From assembly GCA_036873755.1 (NCBI GenBank), contig JAVTVY010033710.1, forward strand, positions 1-64,000: 64,000 bases of DNA, written 5' to 3'. The notes under the pieces were generated by a model. The model was not told where the DNA came from, did not search any database, and saw only the letters and a list, made by a program, of their open reading frames with translations. Origin of the DNA: Hanleya hanleyi (taxonomy: Eukaryota; Mollusca; Polyplacophora; Lepidopleurida; Hanleyidae). Position 1 is the first letter of the stretch, and each line of letters starts with the position of its first letter. The translations under genes were made by a program, and so were the position numbers. This document shows positions 23,748 to 31,126 of this stretch, one piece after another.

Positions 23748-23906
23748 TTTTCCATCACGCAGCGATCACGTGAACACTAGATGTACAGGTCATTTGGAAT
23801 GATAGGAATGCATGTATATGTTCATTCCTCCGGGGACTTGTTTACATCCGTGTACATACGGGACCTTGCACATGTAGTGTTCACGTGATCGCTGCGTGAT
23901 GGAAAA
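23748..23906. repeat. Perfect 32-bp inverted repeat with shared loop
   Basis: The arm 23748-23779 (TTTTCCATCACGCAGCGATC and on) is perfectly inverted at 23875-23906. The arms contain the E-box-like palindrome TCACGTGA. The 95-bp loop (AATGATAGGAATGCATGTA...CCGGGGACTTGTTTACATCC) closely matches 20434-20492, where a half-arm TTTTTCCATCACGGGGAGGT precedes it. The same module therefore occurs twice in element 1. Confidence 0.8.
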
Positions 23907-24292
23907 AAATCCACCATTACATTGTGTCTCTGCCCACACGGTCGTAAATTAGCACATGGGTCATGGCACACTTTGAAGGTAATGAGGTGTTGGGATTGTC
24001 ATAGAATGCACTCTGTTTGAATGTGTATTTTGTGAGGTGCTGGAGATTGGCAATCATCATCGAATATGGAGGACGGCAGAAGGCTTGGGTTGGCCCTGGA
24101 AAGGGCATTTAGGGTAATATTTTTTTAGTGAGGAGGTGGAGATTGGTAAGCATAGAGGAGAGGAGATTGACATGGCGGGCCTGATGTTAAATTGAAATGT
24201 GCCAGATTAAAAAATCCCCTTTCGAAGGACAGGGTTGGCCCTGAAAAGAGAATTGGGATGGTTTTTTATCCTGTTGTCTCAGGAGGGCTTGC
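23907..24292. other. Non-coding gap
   Basis: It contains two related GGTTGGCCCTGRAAAG phrases (about 24088 and 24231) about 140 bp apart, suggesting a local duplication. No gene seen. Confidence 0.45.
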
Positions 24293-24700
24293 CTATACAC
24301 CCCCGGGCTGTTGTTGTTGTTGTCCGTCCCGCTGTTCCAACTCCCCAATGTAGATGAACTCGGGCTGGGGCTGAGTTTCTTCTTGCTCTTCCACCTCGGC
24401 GTCGATGTTAATGACTTCGGGGACGACTGACTGGCACTGTTGTTGTTGTTGTTGGTCCAACAGATCTTGCAGACTGTCCAACCAGTCCTCCCCCTCCAGA
24501 TCTCTTGGAGCCCTGGTGATGAGATGGAACAAATCGTCCCACGACAACGGTGTCATTTCCTTTGTGTTTTCTCTCGCCCACTTTCGCATCTCCTCTAACC
24601 AAAATTGTTTCACTGCCTGGTCCAGTTCTTTTTCCTCTCTCTTCTTTACTGTTAACTTGCCGCCCGTTGACATCTTGGCTACTACGCTTGTCTTGTCCAT
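24293..24700 (-). CDS. Acidic polyQ protein of unknown function (element 1)
   Basis: This is a 135-codon open frame. Residues 1-25 are basic, including KLTVKKREEKEL. Residues 27-80 look helical and Trp-containing (QFWLEEMRKWARE, then LEGEDWLDSLQDLL). A Q6 run follows at about 83, then an acidic tail with Q5 near the end. I recognise no family. It sits between the RING gene and the membrane protein, in the minus orientation, and shares the intergenic CCAAT-rich region (24826-25160) with the divergent membrane-protein gene. It could be a scaffold or regulatory protein, but that is a guess. Confidence 0.5.
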   Translation of the reverse strand: MDKTSVVAKMSTGGKLTVKKREEKELDQAVKQFWLEEMRKWARENTKEMTPLSWDDLFHLITRAPRDLEGEDWLDSLQDLLDQQQQQQCQSVVPEVINIDAEVEEQEETQPQPEFIYIGELEQRDGQQQQQPGGV

Positions 24701-24825
24701 TTTCTTTTTCGTCTCTCTCTACATGTTTTCTGTTGAAAGAAATGTGATAGAATGTGCTCTTGTCCGCCTGGCTCGGAGTAGATATGCTGAATGTGATGGA
24801 TGGAATGCGTTTTAAAGAGCGCGAA

Positions 24826-25160
24826 CCCCTTCCATTGGCTCTTCTTCGGGCAAATCTATTGGTTGAAATAACGGATATTCATTGGTCCAAATGCAGTGGC
24901 TGCACCCGGCCCCACATTACGCCAGAATCCTACCAAGCTTTCAATAGCAATTTCCTAGGTTAAATTAAGGTCATACAATAACCCAGGATGGTGTCGATTG
25001 GCTGTCTAAGACCGGCTTAGCCCACTCATTGGCTCTTGTTCAGGCTTAGCCATTGGTTGAAATAATGGGCGTTCATTGGTCCAAATGTATGGCTGCATCC
25101 TTGCTTGATGAACGCCAGAATCCCATTTTTTGGACCAAGGTGCGTATAGCAAAAATCCTA
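24826..25160. promoter_or_regulatory. Duplicated CCAAT-box region between divergent genes
   Basis: Two copies of a roughly 200-bp block (about 24832-24965 and 25030-25165) each hold three ATTGG boxes in the same order: CATTGGCTCTT, then TATTGGTTGAAAT or CATTGGTTGAAAT, then TTCATTGGTCCAAATG, followed by ACGCCAGAATCC. CCAAT boxes (bound by NF-Y) are common in divergent promoters. The region separates the minus-strand polyQ gene and the plus-strand membrane-protein gene. Confidence 0.55.
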
Positions 25161-25392
25161 GGTTAAATGAATTCCTTTACAAATAACATTACACCACCGA
25201 ATGATCACGGAATTTCACGAAGGTAGGGGAGAACGAAAAAACAACCGGTCGTAAAAACACAGAAAGACTACTACACGGTGGAGGAAATTTTGAAAACGGA
25301 ACGTCGACGTGGCATCCCCTTTCATTTCGTCAAATGGCAAGGTTGGCCCCGTTCGTTTAATTCCTGGGTCTCACCTCGTCACATGAAACGGA

Positions 25393-25398
25393 TATAAA
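25393..25398 (+). promoter_or_regulatory. TATA box for the membrane-protein gene
   Basis: GATATAAATT places TATAAA 44 bp upstream of the ATG at 25442. Confidence 0.5.
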
Positions 25399-25441
25399 TT
25401 CTACCTCACGTCTCCTACACCCTTCAGTCTAGGGATGTACA

Positions 25442-25975
25442 ATGGATAGTGCACAACTTCCTTTACTTCTGCGTACTCGAAGAGGACAAGTCGGTACTGT
25501 CGTGTGTAAACTAACGCTTCTGGGTGTCTTGTTTGGAGGTGTCTTCTACGACTTAGCGTACATGATATCTTGCCTACGCACCATCTCACCCACACCCGGC
25601 ATTCTCTCACCTCAACGTCAATACGCTACCCACAACACCACCAACAACACCATCATCTTCGAAGCACCTACTCTACTCACGCAGGGGGCAGAGGCACCCA
25701 TCACGAGGAGAGCTCTGGGAGCGCCACCCACCACTACCACCACCACATCCATTCCTACACGGAACATCACGAGTGAAACTCTGGGAGCACCACCCATCAC
25801 ACCTCCATTCAGCAGGGTGCCACCGACCATCGCACCGACACCTCCTGTACGTCACCCTGTAGCAGGTCTTGTACCACGATTACCACGGCAACGGTACCCC
25901 CCGGACTACGACCCTCGGTGGGATCCGCGACAACGGTGGTGGGCCTCTGAACGCTTAGCCCAAAACACCAAATAA
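25442..25975 (+). CDS. Single-pass membrane protein, Pro/Thr-rich (element 1)
   Basis: This is a 177-codon frame. Residues 1-15 are short and basic. Residues about 17-42 form one hydrophobic helix (VVCKLTLLGVLFGGVFYDLA). The rest is Pro/Thr-rich with TTTTTTSIPT, ending in an Arg/Trp-rich PRWDPRQRWW patch. The layout is a type II or signal-anchored protein with a disordered outer domain. It lies immediately before the capsid gene, where related elements carry minor virion proteins, so a virion or membrane role is possible but unproven. The frame ends at 25975, where capsid-like sequence begins in another frame. Confidence 0.5.
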   Translation: MDSAQLPLLLRTRRGQVGTVVCKLTLLGVLFGGVFYDLAYMISCLRTISPTPGILSPQRQYATHNTTNNTIIFEAPTLLTQGAEAPITRRALGAPPTTTTTTSIPTRNITSETLGAPPITPPFSRVPPTIAPTPPVRHPVAGLVPRLPRQRYPPDYDPRWDPRQRWWASERLAQNTK

Positions 25976-26966
25976 CTAGTGTGCATGGAGGCGAGACGCG
26001 TACCTATACGTACCCGTACTGAGCCTACATCGAGACGCTGGTGTCGTACGGAGAAGATGCCAAAAAACACACTTATCAGCCCCACTGTACTACAGAGACA
26101 CGCCCGGAGCAATGGATGCGACCACCCTTGCCAATAGTGGGTTCGGCCATCGCAGGCAGTTTACAGCCGGTAGCCGTTCCGTTGATATGATGGGACGACT
26201 GCACGCCGACCTGTTCCTGCAAGACCGCTACATGATGAACGGCGTATCCATCAAGATCAAGTTGATCCGTTCCCCACCCACTTTCGCCTTGATGTCCGAT
26301 GGAGATGCCCCCAATTTCAAGATCATCATAGAAGATGCAGCCCTGTTTGTCCGTACGGTGGATTTGCAACAGGGAGTGTTGGTGAGTCACATGGAAGCCT
26401 TATCGAAAAAACAGCCCTGTACCCCGTCCGACGCGTACAGACAAAGGTGTTCTCTGTGCCAGCAGGTACGATGATGGCCAATCGTGAAAATTTATTTCTA
26501 GGGGATCTGCCTAAACGTCTTACCCTGGCGTGTGTCACCAATACCAGTTTCAATGGCCAGTGGACAGAGAACCCGTTCCACTTTCAACATTTCAACATCA
26601 ACTTTGTGGCACTGCCCGTGGTCAGTCATCAAATTCCAGCCCGTCCGTTAGAACCGGATTTTGGTAACCATCACTATGTGCGGAGCTACCTGAACCTGTT
26701 TACAGCCACAGGACAAAACAATCAGGACGAAGGAAATACCATCACTCGACGAGACTTTGCCCTTCGGAGCATTTTTTTTGCCTTCGACCTCACCCCTACC
26801 TTGGAGCACGATCATCAACTGGCCTTGCTCAAGAAAGGAAACTTACGGCTGGAACTGCGTTTCTCGTAGCTCTACCCCATACCATTAACGTGATTTGCTA
26901 CGCCGAGTTTGATAACTTCATCACAGTAGATGAGCAAAGAAACGTCCTGTGTGACTACGCGAGCTA
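25976..26966 (+). pseudogene. Major capsid protein remnant, N-terminus missing (element 1)
   Basis: Fragments in three frames read in order as the C-terminal two thirds of the capsid protein that invertebrate genome annotations call F54H12.2-like, from the Maverick/adintovirus double-jelly-roll lineage. The longest pieces are 26112-26474 (VDMMGRLHADLFLQDRYMM, DAALFVRTVDL) and 26447-26869 (ENLFLGDLPKRLTL, YVRSYLNLFTATGQNNQDEG). A short last piece with CYAEFDNF ends at about 26966. Breaks: an in-frame TGA near 26022, a frame change at the A-run near 26062, a second near 26450, and a stop after RLELRFS at 26869. The N-terminal third is absent, and its place is taken by the membrane-protein ORF. 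It cannot encode a full capsid protein. Confidence 0.85.
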
Positions 26967-26971
26967 GAGTC

Positions 26972-27447
26972 ATGGATACAGAGCAGCTCATCGTCATACT
27001 CCAACGGGATCCCCGGGTGCCCTTTCGAGGTGTGTTTTCAGGCAATGTCTTTCCTACACCATCCACCCCTGCGGCCTACATCCTGAATACAGACCCTCGT
27101 GCTCGACCGGGTGAACATTGGGTGGCTGTATACGTGGACGCCCTGGGCCAAGGAGAATACTTTGATTCATATGGACTTGCACCCGTGTCCAGATTTGACC
27201 CAGTTCATGGACGAATCTACTACAGTCTGGCGTTGGAATACTAAAAGATTACAAGGACCCTTGAGTAGTGTATGCGGACAGTACTGTGTGTTTTATCTTA
27301 CTCACCGAAGTATAGGACATTCTATGCAAACGATTGTATAGATGGTTGATGATTATTCTCAAGCCGAAGACCGTGATGTCTTAGTGTACGACTGGACTGC
27401 CTCTCGTTTTAATGTGCATGCCCCATTTCTCTGGTTGTCTTAATTTC
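26972..27447 (+). pseudogene. Adenain-like cysteine protease, frameshifted (element 1)
   Basis: The first frame (ATG at 26972 in a frame open from 26930 to 27244) carries GEHWVAVYVD with the catalytic His, then EYFDSYG. The catalytic-Cys motif VCGQYCVFYLTH is in a different frame (to 27341). After another stop, a DRDVLVYDW tail runs to about 27447. Adenain-family proteases mature capsid proteins in adenoviruses and Maverick/adintovirus elements. The gene lies 6 bp after the capsid remnant, same strand, as in relatives. The frame change falls between the His and Cys motifs, so no active enzyme can be made. Confidence 0.85.
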
Positions 27448-27493
27448 CACTGCGCAGTGTTCTTATTGTTTGTTCTGACGTTCATTGATGTTC

Positions 27494-27499
27494 AATAAA
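27494..27499 (+). terminator. Polyadenylation signal AATAAA for the capsid/protease unit
   Basis: AATAAA lies about 50 bp after the last protease-like codon, in TTCAATAAAAAATTC. It sits between the convergent plus-strand capsid/protease block and the minus-strand polymerase block. Confidence 0.5.
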
Positions 27500-27622
27500 A
27501 AATTCATGAAAACACAACGTTTTGACTTTTTTATATTCAGGCGAACAAGAATGGTTAGAATATGTACAAAGAATGTGAACAATACAGTAGAGTCACAAAG
27601 AATACAGTAGAGTTGTAAAAAC

Positions 27623-27708
27623 TTTCAGGAGTAGGATTCGAACCCACGACCTGCATTGCGCAGACCAGCACTGTTAACTGGCGCCTTAGACCACTCGGCC
27701 ATACCGAC
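27623..27708 (-). tRNA. tRNA-Leu-like gene with aberrant anticodon loop (possible pseudogene)
   Basis: The minus strand has a near-perfect A box (TGGCCGAGTGGTCTAAGGC) and B box (GGTTCGAATCC). It also has a long class-II variable arm (CTGC-GCAAT-GCAG), a good T stem, and a T5 run 3' of the end that could stop Pol III. The body matches eukaryotic tRNA-Leu(CAA). The acceptor stem forms only about five of seven pairs. The anticodon loop reads TAACAGT: position 33 is A rather than U and the nominal anticodon is ACA, which is not a Leu anticodon. It sits in the gap between convergent capsid and polymerase units. The flanking sequence TGTAAAA/TTTTACA can pair around it. It is either a decayed tRNA copy or the head of a tRNA-derived SINE. 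Confidence 0.6.
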
Positions 27709-27775
27709 TTTTACAGTTATCGTGTACGTTATTTTTACAGTTATAGTTTAACTCGTACTATTAAAAGTAATAGTT

Positions 27776-27970
27776 TCACAAGTCCAGGTAGGTGATACTG
27801 ACCCCATCGGGAAGGACTTTCCGTTTCGGATAGAAAAATGTGAAGGCATCTCTTTTCTGGATGTACGTTCGCATCTGGTGGTCGACGACCCGGAATCCTC
27901 TGTTAGTGCCACTCGCACTGGCCTTGCTTTGCAGCACGCCCAGGTAGAGGGCTTTGTCGATGGCAGATAT
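27776..27970 (-). pseudogene. Family B DNA polymerase, C-terminal fragment (element 1)
   Basis: GTNRGFRVVDHQMRTYIQKR, AFTFFYPKRKVLPDGVS and the end ITYLDL match the same C-terminal segment in element 2 (49271-49530 region). The open frame runs from 28117 but its first part is only weakly similar. It is separated from the main polymerase fragment by about 270 bp of foreign sequence that includes a structured motif. The segment holding polymerase motif C (DTDS) and the following ~80 residues is missing here. Confidence 0.75.
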
Positions 27971-28164
27971 ATGTTGGCATTTGTGGGAAGTTGATGCTGG
28001 GTCGACATCGGGCCTTACAGAATAGTCTTTTGTGTTAAATGCCGTCATTTTCATCTGACGACGATACAGCTCACCAAACCCCAGTGTACGAGTTGTCACA
28101 GCGAAACAGCTTACCAATTACCAATACACGAGTTGTCAGAGCATTTCCATCATAGCTCTTCAGA

Positions 28165-28268
28165 TTTGTATCTAATACCGCTTATGCCGGTGCTAGGGGC
28201 CGTGTGGTCATATCATCCAAGTTGCCACATGCATGAACAGGTACAATAAAAGCGTACCTAAGATACAA
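28165..28268 (+). ncRNA. Recurrent structured motif, copy A
   Basis: The closing stem TTGTATCT...AGATACAA encloses CCGCTTATGCCGG, then GCTAGGGGCCGT. A GTGTGG:CCACAT stem comes next, then CATGAACA and a hairpin AGGTAC-(AATAAAAGC)-GTACCT at 28239-28259. Copies B (47216-47312) and C (50612-50704) keep the loops and single-stranded words while both arms of the stems change together. The copy interrupts polymerase sequence. The strand assignment is a guess based on which reading keeps unpaired A-rich loops. The identity is unknown. It could be a ribozyme, a Pol III RNA or a SINE piece. Confidence 0.5.
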
Positions 28269-28382
28269 CACATATCACGAATCGTTAGATTCTTGGTATG
28301 TGCTTTAGAATAGGTTAACCGGAAGACTATACTGTGAAGTCATGTGGCTCTGCCAGTATGTCGGCACCTCTTCCCACTTCCC

Positions 28383-30236
28383 TTATATGAGTTGTAATGT
28401 AGTCCATCCGCCCATCTCCATGAGTTGCCGGTCTGATGGATTGAAATACACCACCATGAAATCATATAAAAATTGCAGCGTCCTCAGCTTGGCCACCTGG
28501 TATACCATACATCCAATTTGGAGCGGAAGGTTGCAACGAATGGTCTTCTTGGCTGAACTGATTTCATACGTATCATCATCGATGACGTCCACGGACCGAA
28601 ACAGAGGCGAGTTGATCTTTTTGCGCGTTTGTGGAGTAGTGCAGATATTCACGTTGACGTGCTTGTCTTGGTTGGTCACCGTTTTTCCATAGTAGCCATT
28701 GCCCGTGAGTTTCCAAGATTCCCCGATAATGACCTGACTGGGATCTTTATCGCCTTGACGACGGGCAGACGTCACGATGTCGTCATGTCCCGCAAAACAG
28801 TCGTTCGGTACGTACTGTAGGACTTGGTAAACTCGCGTCACTTCGAGGCCGTGGCTCATGTACCACTGTAGTAGCGAGGTACCCAGCAAGATTTTTTCTC
28901 CCCACATGCTCCCGATCAGCATCCGACGAGGACGAGGCAGGCATTCGTGTTGCTCAGCATAGGCGCCCATGGTGTCTCCAATGTCATCCCGACTCACCAG
29001 CGTGTTTTTCAAGATGGGTGGGTACTGGGCGAATAGTGGCTTGAGGTTGTCGGGAACATGCAGGTCGCATTCCACAAACCCGTAGCGGTCCCCAGAACGA
29101 ACGGCGTCGAAAATCTGTGGCTGGGTCAGGAGTCGCCGGCGACTGAGGGGATACTCTCGCGCTTTAAGGAAGCGGCGTAAGTATGGGAGGGCCTGGCACA
29201 TGGTGTGAAATTCACACTCCCACATTTCGATGAGCTGGTACCCCATCTCTTTCACGTAATTCCCGTTCTCCACCACTTCTGCCCGTAGTTCTTCTGCCGA
29301 TTTTTCACGTCGTTCGTTGAAGCGGCCAGCGCTGGAATGGCATTCGTGGCCATGCCAGTAACACCCGTAAAATTGGAATACGGTGGGTTTATTGTGGAGT
29401 GTAGCAAACCCATCGACGGGGAGTCGACGATCTCCTATCCGCTTCTCTGTGACGTTGGTTTGGTGTCGTATAAAAATTCCCCGTCGATCGGCTTCCCAGT
29501 TCAACCACTGGTCAGCCAGATGCTTGTAAGGCGTACGTTCAGGTCGGAAATGCTGACCTTCCGCCAACCAGCGTGTACAATGACCACTGGGCATAGGTTG
29601 GGCGAGAGACCACAGATACAGAGCATTGGCGTCGAATCCAATGATTTTGGCACAGGGTTTCCCACCTGGAAGGGTGGTGACGTCCTTCTCGTGATAACGA
29701 TGAAAAATAAGGCTGGGTCCGCCGACGATGCTCTGCTTTAAACAATCATACATGTCCTCGTCTTTTTGTTGCATGAGTGAAAAGTACGTGGAACAATCTT
29801 GAAAAAGATGGCGAAGCGCAAGACCCGTTAAACTCAAGCACTCTGTGAATATGTCCACGTGCATTTGATCCCGAAAGAGTTGGGCCATTTTCTCGACCGC
29901 TTCGAGGAATGGAACCACGTCTAAGTTGTTATAATACACCAGGAAATCTCGCATGGTCTGCATATGTTGGTCGTTCCATACCTGCTGTAGTTCCCGGTAC
30001 GTGTCTGCCGAACATTCCACCTGCTTCAGATCGTCGAAGAAAGCGTCCCGGGGTGGTAACTGTGTTTCCTCCAAGCGGTCGAGCGCTTCCCTTATATGTG
30101 TTGTAATATAGGTGTAAGGGAACCTCCCTTTGGTTTGTGCACAGTCATAGGCCTTCACCCACTGATCATAGCTGTAATTTGGAGCTAAGTAGTTGCGTAC
30201 ATCCAGGAAATGGAGTGATGTGGTGGTGAGGGCCAT
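28383..30236 (-). pseudogene. Protein-primed family B DNA polymerase, central part (element 1)
   Basis: A 617-codon open frame of the DNA_pol_B_2 type used by Mavericks and adintoviruses. The palm motif A region reads IIGFDANALYLWSLAQPMPS. The motif B region reads WKLTGNGYYGKTVTNQDKH. A conserved VGGPSLIFHRYH lies upstream. The frame reaches FNPSDRQLMEM and then diverges, so motif C (DTDS) is lost. The junction sequence, 28376 onward, instead copies a piece of the gene's own N-terminal coding region (compare 30088-30115). The upstream end needs a frame change at about 30260 to join the N-terminal fragment. The protein would replicate the element genome from a terminal protein primer, but it is broken in at least three places. 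Confidence 0.9.
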
Positions 30237-30685
30237 ATGGCTGTTGATCTTTTTGATGACGGACTTATGGTATCGGACTGGGCCAAGTAAGGGTAGAGAA
30301 ATTCCTTCAACATGTTCAAATCGTATCGCCCCGATTTGAAGCCGAGCACAGGTAACTGGCCTAGGTATTGTAGGAAGCGCAACTTCAATTTCTCCGCATA
30401 GGGCTTGGGTAAGGGTACAGCCTCCGACTGAATGTCCTGCATCGCCGACTCCGACTCCGACTTCGACTCTTCATCGTCGCTGAAGGACACGCCAGGTGTA
30501 GGAATACGATCGTCGAGTTGGTCCAGCACGTCCTGGAACTTGGACACCAGCAGTTCTGTACTGGCCGCACTCACTGCCTCTAAATACTCCATCATCCGGG
30601 TAATCAACTCATGGGAATTCCCAGTGGACACGAAACAGACGGGTGCAGCGTCATAGCCGGGTACGTTGCTGGAAATGCTGACACT
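30185..30685 (-). pseudogene. Family B DNA polymerase, N-terminal fragment (element 1)
   Basis: The frame contains LPVLGFKSGRYDLNMLKEF, the exonuclease-domain hallmark of this polymerase family, and an acidic DDEESKSESESA segment. It overlaps the central fragment in another frame, which points to a small indel at about 30250-30270. At 30685/30686 it stops being element sequence and becomes the truncated LTR of the retrotransposon. The nominal ATG at 30709 lies in LTR sequence and is not the gene's own start. Everything upstream of this point in the polymerase is missing. Confidence 0.75.
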
Positions 30686-31070
30686 CATATCGGCACATAT
30701 GGACTTCATCGAATGTCATAACAATTAAATTGAGCGTTATAACAATATAATGAACTTCAGTAAATCTCTAAATTACAATAAATAGCTTTAAGAAGCAACA
30801 TGGCCACATCCTTGAGCTGGATCAGGCAAACGTGATGAAAATATTATCAACTATACAAGGTAAGTTAATCTTATTTACAACAGACAGCATATATATTATG
30901 TTAATAAATTTAAATCCACCCCCAATGCCCCAGTAGTTGATTTACGCCATTTAGTACCTCCAAAACCACAGTTACAAATCATGTCAAAAGTGTATACAAC
31001 AACAACATTCAGAGTGCGACAACCTGGCAGAGTGTGACAACTTATAAAATATCCCTCCAAGGGTGTTACA
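30686..31070 (-). repeat. 3' LTR, truncated (385 bp of ~1.76 kb)
   Basis: It matches 40079-40522 of the 5' LTR. It begins, on the minus strand, TGTAACACCC directly after the polypurine tract and breaks off at 30686. A 59-bp block present at about 40190-40248 of the 5' LTR is missing here. The downstream three quarters, expected to hold the polyadenylation site, is absent. Confidence 0.85.
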
Positions 31071-31082
31071 CTCTCCCCTGCC
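31071..31082 (-). promoter_or_regulatory. Polypurine tract
   Basis: On the minus strand GGCAGGGGAGAG directly precedes the TGTAACACCC start of the 3' LTR, the position of the plus-strand primer in LTR retrotransposons. It lies downstream of ORF3, so ORF3 is internal to the element. Confidence 0.75.
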
Positions 31083-31126
31083 AAGTTCTCAACAACTCCT
31101 GTTGTTCAAATATTACAATGGCAGAA

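Noticed and set aside
28165..28268. Assigning the structured motif to a twister or hammerhead ribozyme
   Set aside because: A TAATACCGC...GCCGG resemblance to twister exists in copy A, but the 3' half and copies B and C do not keep the required twister nucleotides; hammerhead core words are absent.
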